A DNA stretch of 64,000 nt from Ceratorhiza oryzae-sativae (lineage: Eukaryota; Basidiomycota; Agaricomycetes; Cantharellales; Ceratobasidiaceae), in contig JARWMV010000059.1 in assembly GCA_030998015.1 (NCBI GenBank), positions 1-64,000 on the forward strand. Reading direction: 5' to 3'. The notes beneath the pieces are model-generated. The model worked only from the letters and a program-made list of their open reading frames with translations. It was not told the origin of the DNA and ran no database searches. Position numbers and translations under genes: made by a program. Positions 11,940 to 22,583 of the stretch are shown here, in pieces. The number at the start of each line of letters is the position of its first letter. Position 1 is the first letter of the stretch.

Positions 11940-12445
11940 TCCATTGAGGTGGCAGATTCAAGTGAATGCGGCACTAGCACATGCGACTAAACCCTTGAGC
12001 CGATTCAACTTCTCCACAATTTGACTCTCAATAGTCAAAAACAGATTCACGGATAACAGTCTCGGAAGAGGTTTATCTGCATGCGCTCGCTGTATTGAAC
12101 GTTTCCCCTGCGAGGGCTCTATGGATGAATTACGGGAGGCTCTATCATGTGTGTACGTTAGCGAAAGGATGCGGAAAATGCAGCTCCATGAAATGATCTG
12201 CCAAAATCCCGAATCGATTGCAAGCGATTACAATCCTGTTACAAGCAACCGTAATCACATTGTGAGGGTATTACAAGCTCTAATTATCGCTTGAGGAATT
12301 CAACAGATCATTCCATGGGATTGTAGCCTTTGGTCCCTTTTACCGATGTAGATGTATATATGTTACCGGCTGGATTCGATTATCAGGTACAACCAGGATC
12401 CCATACACGAGTTTTGGAAGTCACGACGTAGTTGCGCGCATGTAG
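11940..12445. other. Intergenic region up to the LINE insertion
   Basis: No gene or element is recognised here. Confidence 0.4.
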
Positions 12446-12460
12446 TCATGTGATTCGTAT

Positions 12461-14600
12461 TTTTTTTTAAAAAGAATACATATTTAACGAGCTACATGAA
12501 CACGAGGTCAAACCGCTCGAAGAAACACACAGAAAAAGAGGGTAGGAAGGGAGACTGAAGCGGAGAAGGCGGGGAAGAGGCAGTCAAGACGGACTCAAGA
12601 ACAAAAGGTTACGCACGAGGCTCAAACGTAGAAGCCAGACAGGGAGCATTAGCCCGCATTAGAGAAGGCATTGGGGCGAGAAAGAAAAAGGACAATAGTA
12701 GTAAGACCTTTCTTCGTACCGAAAAGGCGAGGAAAGGAGAAGTAAGAAGAGACACGGCAAAGAACGTCCCGGGCCCCTTCGTAAAGACAACACTCAGCAA
12801 GAACGTGCCTGATGGACTGGATGCGGCCTTCACCGCACGGACATGATGGATCCACATTTGGTAAGAATCAATTGTAGTATTCACCGACAAAACCGTGACC
12901 GAGTAAGATTTGATTCAGGCGGGTATGAACTGAACGTGTGCACCAATTCTGAGGCCAGTATGCGGGGCGAGGGATGGTGACCTCGGGATGGTGAGTTTGA
13001 CGTGCTCGGAACGGTGTCCACGGATCCAAAGGCAACCCCATTCCTCTGTGGGCCCACTGTATGCGGAAAATTCCTATTTTGCTATGAAAAACCGCGTTTC
13101 CAACTATATACCTGGAATTTACACATCTAGGAGAATTTGAAGACGAGTTCCAATATGGCTATATGAGTAGTGGGTACAATTTTATCTCTCACTAGGTCCA
13201 ACCAAAATCAGAAAAATCCTGGTCATGTTAGCGTCCCCTTATCAGGATGTTTTACTTTGATATTCCTAATGAATTCTATTGTATTTTGAAATGATGGCTG
13301 CGATTTGTGTATCCGGAATTTCCAGAACAAACGGGTTTCAAGTGTTCCTTGACCGCTAGACGCTTCGACCTAGCCCGGGCCCAAGTGATAGTATGATGGA
13401 CGATCGGAGTAGGTGGAACGACGCCTCCCTGGACGGCGAGTTTGTCTGCACGTTGGTTTCCTGCTATGCCAGAGTGACCTTGACCCAAAATATTTCGACT
13501 TTAGAGTCCGGGTGTTTAGTAAGGAAATCGTCGGCTGCCTTGCGAAAAATGATAGATGCGCCTTGAGCAGCGTGGCGAGACGGTGAGAATATGGTTTGGG
13601 CAGCTCCAATGTTATCTGTAACGAACATGAGAGCTGGCGGGTGTGCGACGTTGAGATGTTGTTCACGCCATGGGCGGCAACCGCAAGGGCCCACATTTCG
13701 GCATCAAAAACGGTGGCCTTGCGACTGAGCCCAATGGATTGGGATTTAAGCACTCGACCTTTCTGTGTAATGTGCAAGCCTAATCCTACTCTGCGAAAGC
13801 CCGCATGTATGCGTTCGGATCCATCTGTGAAGCAGAGTAGAGACCCGTCCTGCTCGGCGGAGCGGATGCGGGCCTTAGCTTGTTGGATGTGCGCGTTGCG
13901 GATGTCACGACTAGCTGAGCTTGAGGGAAAGTTTGCAGTAAGACGATTTCCCCAGGGGTGGGGGTGTTCCCAGGGTGGGCTTAGATATGGCATGGTGGGT
14001 TCGGCGTTGGGGTGAGAAAGGTTGGCGAGCCGGTAGATGATGGTAGGCTGGCCGGGATTTGGACAGCTAGGGTGAGGCACCAGGTTGTCATGTGTGTCCC
14101 AGTTTGAGGGGAGTCGTTTAGCGACCTGGGAGGTGGACGGAAGTGTGCGGAGACGATGGGAAGTGTTCTCGGAGAGTCGTCTAAAAGTGAGGGGGATGGG
14201 GAGGATGGATGACCCATGCTCCATGGCGGGGACTGGAGAAGTGCGAAAAGCACCAAGCAGCCAACGAAGGCCAACATTTTGAGCCTGGACAAGCAGTTGG
14301 ATGAGGCGCTGTTGCTTGATGCCCGCATACCAAATAGCTGAACCATATGTGAGAACCGGAAGCACACAGGTTTTGTACAAATGTCGAGCGTGAAACACAG
14401 AGATGCCTCGAACGCAGTTGGCAAGGATTCGAAGACTGGCTATGACTGAAAACCCTTTTGTAGCCATCTTCTTGACATGGTCTGAGAAGGAAAGGCGGCG
14501 GTCCAAATGGAATCCAAGCCAGCGCATAGATGGGAGAGCGCGAACAATGCGTGATCCATTGTCCGGCCGGTTCAGAGAGAGGTCGGGGTTGGCAGCAAGA
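12461..14600 (-). mobile_element. 5'-truncated non-LTR retrotransposon (LINE)
   Basis: The insert lies between two perfect copies of TCATGTGATTCGTAT (12446-12460 and 14601-14615), a 15-bp target-site duplication. A T-run at 12461-12469 is the poly(A) tail of a minus-strand element, next to the duplication as expected for target-primed reverse transcription. Only the 3' ~2.1 kb is present: the end of the reverse transcriptase, the RNase H region and the terminal Cys/His motif. The 5' end was lost on insertion. Confidence 0.93.
12649..14540 (-). pseudogene. LINE ORF2 remnant: RT C-terminus, RNase H, CCHC-like tail
   Basis: The frame at 14527-13370 begins with MRWLGFHLDRRLSFSDHVKK, followed by LYKTCVLPVLTYGSAIWYAG, the segment downstream of the reverse-transcriptase palm in fungal LINEs. 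LLCFTDGSE and [17 protein letters not shown] text near 13850-13670 is the RNase H core; its last part ([16 protein letters not shown] near 13485-13430) is in another frame, so frameshifts exist. A Cys/His tail (CPCGEGRIQSIRHVLAECC) lies near 12845-12785. About 13050-13290 is unlike the rest and may be a secondary insertion. The gene is inactive. Confidence 0.85.
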
Positions 14601-14615
14601 TCATGTGATTCGTAT

Positions 14616-14725
14616 CATTGTATTTACATATCGCAGCAGCAAACTTTACCAAGAGAGTTTTCCCCTAACCACCATGTAGCCTGCTCGCTACCTCAATTTT
14701 GGCAACGAGAACTACAACGCTCGGG
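14616..14725 (+). repeat. Dispersed repeat flanking the LINE (paralogue at 59255-59360)
   Basis: Sequence on both sides of the LINE matches one continuous stretch at about 59255-59360. Shared text includes AGTC-TGATTCGTAT-like bases at the junction, and CCTAACCACC followed by GTAGCCTGC/GCAGCCTGC. The second copy has no LINE and so represents a related uninterrupted site. Confidence 0.6.
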
Positions 14726-14729
14726 TCCG

Positions 14730-15379
14730 AAGCAAACCAGGGAGTTGGAGAAACGAATAACACACATAGGGGGATAAGTTGGAGCTCGATGAGTGAGCTG
14801 ACTCCATGTTTTTAATCCCAGAAAGGCTTTTGATCATTTCTATGTATATAAACTTGGGAATTGTGACAGTTAGAAAAAGCTCAGCAGGAAAAGGCCACTC
14901 ATTGACTAAGGTTCAACGGACACACTGGAATTTTCGACCGTGTTGAAATGAAAACCCAGATAGAGTAAGTTTGCAAGCACTCGTGGACCTTCAACCCGAT
15001 CGGACTTCGTAACCGCAGTATTCCAGGTGCTTCAGCGCTATCGTTCTCCCTTCCCCATGCCCGTGTCTAAGTAACAAATATGGCGCATACACAAGACATA
15101 GATAGGGATGCTGTTTTTTGCTTCGTTGACTAGTGCTAGGGAATTCATAGCAACACCGAGCGTCAACGAGGAATAATGGCGATGAACTGCATTATTCGCA
15201 TTGGAAGTCTGTTCACACCGTCCGATCGGATTGAACGCCAACGAACGGTCTCAAACCCATTCTATCTCATTTTTCATTTCGACACGTTCGACGAATTCAG
15301 TTTGTCTGTTAAACCTCAGTCAATGGGTGGCCGTTTCCCTGCTGAGCTTTTTTTAACTGTCACATTTTCGAACGATATA
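14730..15379. other. Intergenic region without recognisable genes
   Basis: No conserved coding region or element end is seen between the LINE flank and the palindromic element. Confidence 0.4.
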
Positions 15380-16796
15380 CACTGCCCCGCAAAATGATTG
15401 ACCCACGTGACCCTAAAATGCGCTTGTTGCCCATAGCAGTACAAGAGACGCAGCTGCTGCTACAATAATAATAACATAGATTTTATAAATCTGTAGCTAT
15501 CGAATAAAAAAATAACTACAGAAATCCATAAGCAGGATGCTGAGAAACAGGCAGATAAGCGACAAGAGGTGGGTCAATCATTTTGCCTGAGAGCATCAGA
15601 CCAAAAGTATCAATGAGATTTTAGGGCAAGGACTTGGACAAAAATCTCATAAAATTAGATCATTATGCACTATGGTAAAGGAGCGATATTACATATGCCA
15701 GGAGTCTAGATGTTATGAATTGAATCTGTAATAGGGGTGACTGGTTATGCCAGGTGTTAGCCGATAACATTTTAACCTATTTGAAAAGTGCCCTATACGC
15801 ACTAAGAAAAGCTGTAGAGCGGTGTGGATTTAGTAGTTTTAGCCCTACTTTGAAGTGCTCTGAAAGGAATGAAGGCGTTTAGAGCTGAACAAAGAAAATG
15901 CAAGCAATACCCCCTCAGATGAACGCACTAAAGCAAGGCACCAATGCAGCACATGCAGACGAAACTTCGCGCGCAAGTGTGCTGTATGCCATAGTATATG
16001 TGTGCCAAGCATCAGCCCGATACGCTCAAAACTGCAAGTGCTGAACAGGCCGCTTGGTTGGTTGTTGAGGTTTGATCTTGGTTTGATGGAAGTGCACTGT
16101 CCTGAAACGCTATTTTCGGCATGGCGTGTGCGCAGCACTTGCAGTTTTGAGCATATCGGGCTGATACTTGGCACACATATACTATGGCATACAGCGCACT
16201 TGCGCGCGAAGTTTCGTCTGCATGTGCTGCATTGGTGCCTTGCTTTAGTGCGTTCATCTGAGGGGGTATTGCTCGCATTTTCTTTGTTCAGCTCTAAACG
16301 CCTTCATTCCTTTCAGAGCGCTTCAAAGTAGGGCTAAAACTACTAAATCCACACCGCTCTACAGCTTTTCTTAGTGCGTATAGGGCACTTTTCAAATAGG
16401 TTAAAATGTTATCGGCTAACACCTGGCATAACCAGTCACCCCTATTACAGATTCAATTCATAACATCTAGACTCCTGGCATATGTAATATCGCTCCTTTA
16501 CCATAGTGCATAATGATCTAATTTTATGAGATTTTTGTCCAAGTCCTTGCCCTAAAATCTCATTGATACTTTTGGTCTGATGCTCTCAGGCAAAATGATT
16601 GACCCACCTCTTGTCGCTTATCTGCCTGTTTCTCAGCATCCTGCTTATGGATTTCTGTAGTTATTTTTTTATTCGATAGCTACAGATTTATACAATCTAT
16701 GTTATTATTATTGTAGCAGCAGCTGCGTCTCTTGTACTGCTATGGGCAACAAGCGCATTTTAGGGTCACGTGGGTCAATCATTTTGCGGGGCAGTG
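15380..16796. mobile_element. 1417-bp near-perfect palindromic transposon (foldback)
   Basis: The ends are CACTGCCCCGCAAAATGATT and its inverse, each next to TA (15378-15379 and 16797-16798). The arms mirror one another almost base for base to a loop of roughly 88 bp at 16045-16132, with the centre at 16088. Mirror-image 109-residue open frames on both strands are a consequence of the symmetry, not genes. Within each arm an inverted copy of the end motif (GGTGGGTCAATCATTTTGC, near 15568-15586 and its mirror) closes a ~210-bp terminal block. No transposase is present, so it is non-autonomous and probably mobilised by a Tc1/mariner enzyme. Confidence 0.93.
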
Positions 16797-16798
16797 TA

Positions 16799-17403
16799 TC
16801 CATAGAGCTGTTCAAAAAAAAATTGGGATTAAAAGCATGGATTAAGCTCTCTCGTCAGGCTTCGATTTATTCTCCTGTGTGTGCTTTTCGCTTTCCGAGC
16901 TCCCCAGGTTCGCTTCTGACTCAAGCGCTTGAAATCCTGATCAGGAGGCACTGTTGCAAAGAGCTATTTTCTATCGCAGGTAATCTAAATCACAACCAGC
17001 GATGACCACGGAAGCAGACTACTCTGCAGATTGGGAATGTCCAAATCTTTTGGACAATTCCATTTAAAATAGACGTTTTGTCCACTTTTAGATTTTAGGT
17101 GGCCTTTGGACTGTGGCATGTTCAACAAAATCTTTACTAGTCTGGAATTCATGTTGTTGGGATTGTCCCTATCCTAACAAACGCATTTAGAAAATGGCCA
17201 AAACACCCAAATTTAAATATTTTGCGTCACAATATAGATACTTTGCCGATATAAACTGGCCCTAACATCCACTTTCAGCATCCGAAAAATTTGGAAGCTC
17301 TGCTTGTGTAGAGCTAAAAGACCTGACCCATCTGGTAATCCAAGTCTCATATTGGCAGCTCCCAGTGGAGTAGCATGTACATCGTTAACGAGTGTAAGGG
17401 GTT
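16799..17403. other. Intergenic region without recognisable genes
   Basis: Nothing recognisable between the palindromic element and the 3' end of the membrane-protein gene. Confidence 0.4.
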
Positions 17404-19261
17404 TTAGATTAAACAAGAGTAACGAAGTGTCCTTTGTGAATGAGAGTGGGCAACATAAGCATTGCCCTCACTCGTGATGGGTGAGTACATTTGCGGAGCT
17501 CTGGCTAAATTACTGCGGTTCTGGATGACCCCCATATGCTGAGTGAGCTGTATAAATATGATGAGTACAGTCGGCTTCTTTACGAAGTTCAGAAAACTCA
17601 CCGTCTGGAGGCGAAAGCGCTTCGTTCTGAGGAGCTAATTAGCCATTAAGATATTTAAAGTTGATCATAGATACGTACAAGATTGCCATACGAGCTGTTA
17701 CGCTGAGAGCCAGAAGTCGAGGCAGGCTTGCTTTCACCATCGCCTGAGTGAAGTCGCATTTTTGAATGGATGGGACTCCCTCCCTTTACCTCCTGGTGTA
17801 GTTTATCAACCGGCTCACGCGAAAACCTCTTTCTCCTTTGCCAATACAGCAAAGCGATAAATAGAGCCAAAAGAGTTGCCCCTCCAATTGCCCCTCCGGC
17901 GATGACCGCAGCCGGAATTGAACGCGACCTCGAAGGGACTGGCGGAGCGGGCAAAGGCAATGATGTGTTTGCCGAGCTAAATTCTAATTTGTTATCCATT
18001 GTTAACCAGCTTCGATGAAGTTTAGGCTCACCTAGGCAAATACATGAAAAAGTCGAGGCATGCAAAACTCATATCAGCCCCGGCATGAGTAAGAGTAACG
18101 GTATGAGGTTCTGGTGTTAAGGCTGTGGTACTCCAGACTAAATTCTGGCTGACCTGATGATTTTAAGTCATTCACCCTCGTAAAGCTCCAAGCCAGCAAT
18201 GATACATACAATAGCCGCCCCTATGTTGCTAGGACCCACGGTTTTCACCTCCTTTCCATCAATGGCAATTTTGATGTGAGCGTTATTGGAGGTGTCATCA
18301 GCGAAATACCAAAGTGCGGTGCCGTTGAACTTGAAAGTGGCCGTGCTACCACGGTTCCAGGTGCAGTGCTCCGTGTGGTTGAAGTATTCTACGAGAGTGG
18401 TACCTTCGATGCCCAGTGGATCCGTAAAGGGGCGCTAATATTGTATCTGTGTAAGCGGGAGGTTTTGTGTCTGTGGCATACAGCTCTTACTATACTCTCC
18501 CATCCATCTCCAGTGTAGACTATTTCGCTGCTCTGATCATCCACCAGCACGGCCTCTTGAGGTATGGTGGAAGCGCCCCTGCAATCCAAATTAGCTATGA
18601 AATGCAATCAATTGATGAATGTTCACATACGGCCCCAAGGTTCGCGGAGTAATCTCAGTATTATTCCAAGGAACTATTCTAGAACAATTTTAGGTGTGAA
18701 TTATAAAGAAACAAGATGTGCGATGGACAAACTTACCCGAAGGAATCCAGGCCGACCGTTCCATTCTTATTGCTGGGGTTGTATAGCATCACAGTGTGAT
18801 CGCCCTCGCCCAACCAGTCAAATGTCCATATAGGCTGTTGGTATAGCACACTAGTCTGATTGTTCGTCCAGGTGACATTTTCATACTTTCCACCATCCAA
18901 TGAGATCAGCACCATACCAAAACCTGGATTTTGGTCCGCATAGTAGGTGATTGAGCGACCTATGGATTGCATATGTCTTTGAACAGTTGCGAAGACAATA
19001 ACCAATAGACTCACCCTGGAATGCGAACCATAACTGAGAGCCAGCAACCTGGCTTTGGGTGTATGTCCGATTATATCTCCGATTCATATCACCGGCAGCA
19101 ACATTCGTCCATCCTGGCTGACTGTATTGAATACCAGCTCGGTTGGCAGGGCTGTAGACGTTCGAATCGTCGACTCGAATGGCGTCTGACTGTTGTCCGG
19201 TCGCCAGCAGCGAATAGTAAAACAGAAAGAATGTGAGAAGTTGAAAAGGGGGCGGGGTCAT
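17404..19261 (-). CDS. Secreted-type single-pass membrane protein with two related extracellular modules
   Basis: ATG 19261 opens a signal peptide (MTPPPFQLLTFFLFYYSLLA). Exon 1 ends at 19015 and later exons join in phase through GT-AG introns: FQG/RSITYYADQNPGFGMVL, DSFG/GASTIPQEAVLVDDQ, GDGWESI/RPFTDPLGIEG, GAAI/VSQNLVWSTTALTPE and FFMYLP/SSANTSLPLP. Two modules both start with VDD-S-I/V-Y-G-W text (DAIRVDDSNVYSP and AVLVDDQSSEIVYTGDGW) and carry N-glycosylation sites; they look like a duplicated beta-sandwich common in Agaricomycete surface proteins. A transmembrane helix (IPAAVIAGGAIGGATLLALF) is followed by YWQRRKRFSR and a Ser-rich cytoplasmic tail. The last two small exons, ending at the stop at 17404, are the least certain part. 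The role is unknown; a surface or wall-associated sensor is possible. Confidence 0.72.
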
Positions 19262-20480
19262 GTTAGGGAATGTGAGGGCGCAAACAGGCAGAGGTTGTCA
19301 GAACACTGGCGCATCCACCTCCCAAAGAATGCCTCGTTTTATACTCGACCGAGCCAACAGATGCTAATCCTCAATAGGAACAAAAAGCTTCATTCCCACA
19401 TATCCCCGTCTTTGCTGCCCAAACAAGTAAACTCACAGGCGAGAGGGACTTCCAAGGCGAGCTGTACCTGGCATCCGCTGTGCTCTAAAAATAAAAAACC
19501 AGGCATTTCGAGACACTTAGACGCTTGTTCTGACTCAGAATTCAACAGATAACCGGCATATTGGCATCCCCGATTGCTTGCCTGAACACTGTGTATTGCG
19601 AATGCTAGGCACAGGACGTTATCAAGCCCCGACTAGATGGCGCGCCAAGAAATTCGTATATACGACGCCATAGTTGACCAGAATAAGTCTGGTCTATTGC
19701 AAGTGTTTCTTGGACCAAGAGTTAAAGGGCATTGCAGGGGACGAATCGGCCTGCGAATGCTGCTAATCGCAACAGCTAGAACGGGGCTCAACCATTCCGA
19801 AGTGTAATCCCAAGGAATGTGCGACAAGCTATCTGTGTAATAAATCCAGTCGTTGATATAGTCGGAGTCAAGCCCCAGACTTTCGCAGAGCTGACATTTG
19901 TAATTTGCCTTGGTCTGTCCACCACCCCGAGATAAGCACCGCCATTGAATGAGCGCCGCGTTTTTCGGAACAAGTTCGCGATGTATCAGGCCCAAATAGT
20001 AGCACTTTTGCAAACATATCTCGAGTAGCGACTATGTACATCCCCCTCTTATGGAGGGACGTCAAGCCACTAGATGGGTATCATCATTCCTTTCTTTGTG
20101 CCCATGATTTGTAGCCACTGGGGCACCCGGCCATCGTAAAGCTTTTGGGCACCTCCTTGTCGATTGACTGAGTCGCACAGGCACTCATGTCGCACGTGGG
20201 CACCCAAACGCGATGAGGCAGAATTCTAGATTGGCCCAATGGCTTTACGAAAGTCATTATTGGACGACTGTGTGCGCAATGAGTGGGTCATGGGAGAAGG
20301 GAGACCTAACTTGTAGCCAAAGGATCAAAAACCGTTCTCTACCATTGGGTAGGTCTCATATCACGTGCACTTGCGGCAGTCAAGACACTGGAGCGCCAGG
20401 CGCGTGTACTGATCTTTCCTTCCTCCTTAAGCTCTGGGGCCGTCTATATTTCCAAGCCTAATCTTCCAACGACTCCGATA
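19262..20480. other. Intergenic region; no supported gene
   Basis: Short open frames on both strands (for example 19633-20013 minus) have no recognisable motif or neighbouring in-phase exons. Confidence 0.4.
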
Positions 20481-20639
20481 TGATCGGTGTGCTTGCTGCA
20501 ACACCCCCCGCATCGCTCCGCCGTCGCATAGTCCAGGGTGGCTCTCGCTTACTCACAAAGGAAGCAGCGAACCTGGTGAATATTCCAGCCACCGCAAACC
20601 TATCTCGTGCACTTTGACAGTGGGTGGATTCGCTCAAGG

Positions 20640-21264
20640 TAAGCAAGTTTATATCAATGTAGTCCTGGGCTGAGTGGGAACGCAGCATCGGATCCTGCAG
20701 GCTCCTGCGGCCAACAGTCACGATGCTGAACAACAAGCGAGTGGCGCTGAAAAATACGCTCGGATTACAAACGAAATCGCGATGAGGCTTGGCGAGATAG
20801 GCTCTGAGGGATTGAATGAATCTGCTGAATACATTATCCTGCTCATGGGAGAGTTCAACGAGCGAGACCAGGAGCCTCTAGCCTCAATCTCGGGTTGTAC
20901 TGACATCGTCGCAAACAGAGTTTTCTCTTTGAAGCGGATCGTGAACTTCAGATTTTACGAGACCAGTCGCGGGCGGTAAAGTTTGCATACCAAGACGAAA
21001 TCAAGCGTCAGCTCGAGAATCGAAAGGAAGATAGGCTGAACCGGATAATCATGTTTTGTGCAAGTCTCCACACGATTCACTTCATTGGAATTTACTAATC
21101 ACCCTGTTTACAATTCAAGAACGGTCTACTCTCCAACTTGGCTATCGTTTAAGCGCAGGCGGATGTTCAACGGCTCGCGGACATTGTTGAGCAATACACA
21201 GAACTGGCCAATCGCTAGTTGTCACTCCTCATCGACGAACACTGTGGCACCTTATTGCAAGTGA
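20640..21264 (+). pseudogene. Probable remnant of a helical N-terminal domain gene (HeLo/MLKL-like type)
   Basis: Plus-strand fragments in different frames read like the helical domain found at the N-terminus of many Agaricomycete NLR-like and kinase-linked proteins: ESAEYIILLMGEFNERDQEP, FSLKRIVNFRF, then VKFAYQDEIKRQLENRKEDR and, downstream, QADVQRLADIVEQYTELANR. Fragments need at least two introns or frameshifts and stops occur between them. The assignment rests on pattern resemblance only (LKRI-F followed by DEI--QLE--), so the family name is tentative. It could also be a real multi-exon gene that I cannot assemble. Confidence 0.35.
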
Positions 21265-22583
21265 GGTTAATGCTATACTACAAGCTAAGCAAAGTGACGG
21301 GCAGCGATTGGCGGTGTATGCGATGATTGGGGCTCAACCTTTTTTAGTAACCTTTTAGATCTTCGACCACCGATTAACATAAACGGTAAATGCGGTTGTG
21401 TGATGACACCTCCTCTTTTCCGATTTTTTTGAGCGCATCATCTTAGCGTGCTGTAACGACTACTTCATCTTCTACCTCATCTGAGGTGAAATATTCGAGA
21501 GCGGATCAGGCCACGAACAGCTGAATTGAGTGCCTGTGTATTTCTACGTTTAGGAATGAGTACAACGCATTACGAACAATGACCTTTGGGGCCTAGCTTG
21601 TAACCACTCTTAAAGGCGACCTCGACTGCACGAGCTCTCCAGGCCAAGCGACTGCCTGAAAGTTACTTTCGATTTCATATGGTTATTTTGACCGAATAGC
21701 ATTCCTCCCCAAAACAAGATTCCTAAAGTGGAACATTTGATGTCGAGCCAATCACCACTTGACCATTGCATCGAAGACTACATCCATTCATTTTGCGACA
21801 CTGGGCAAACGGTTCGCGCAAAATGATGGGTTCCCTTCAAAGTCTATGCTATGGGCGCACCACAGATGGGTCGAGTGATAAAGGTGAGACATGGCCGCGC
21901 TTCTGATGATGCCGACTCCAGCCCCTATTCATTTATTCGCAGTGCGAGTGGCCATAGGGCTTCGTATTTGGACAATCAGCACCCTTGAATAGGCGCAGTC
22001 TATGGTTATGGACAAGGGACGCTCACATGTGCCCAAGGCTGTGCACGCGCATACATGAAAAGATTCAAGTTTGACGGCGCATTGTTTCCTCGTGGCTGGC
22101 TCGATGGGTGCACGTTCGGCGACGTGGCTGGGGAGGGATATCGCGTTGCGCCTCGAGCTGAGAGAAAGGGCACGGCAAGGACTGGGTTAATGCCGCGGCT
22201 CGCTTAGGGTGGCTGGACACGGAATTATCGGGCAATGTGGGGTCGGGCGCTGTGTGTTTGCGATGGCGAAAATCGAGTATCAGTCAAGTTGTAAAAGTAA
22301 ACGGAACGCCTGACATGAGACTGGCTATATGCACACCGCATCGACGGGGGCTTGCATCCCGGCCAGAACACATGCTGGGTCGGGAAGCGGATCACACCGG
22401 ACACGAGGCAGGTCACGTGCGGCCGGGACGGGATCATTTGTATGGGATGCTCAGACGGGCACTTGCGTCTGTCCACGATCCCCCCTCCCCTGACTGGTAG
22501 AAGTAATCTCGTCGATTTTTCTGTTTATTAACGCCTGGTTGGCCTGTGCCACCGCCTGAATTGATTGTAACGAATATCTGAAC
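21265..22583. other. Intergenic region upstream of the mitofusin gene
   Basis: About 1.3 kb without a supported gene. A purine/pyrimidine-biased stretch lies just before the mitofusin start. Confidence 0.4.

Noticed and set aside
15845..16331. Two overlapping 109-residue frames with nearly identical sequence on opposite strands
   Set aside because: They are the two arms of one palindrome read from each side; symmetry alone produces them.
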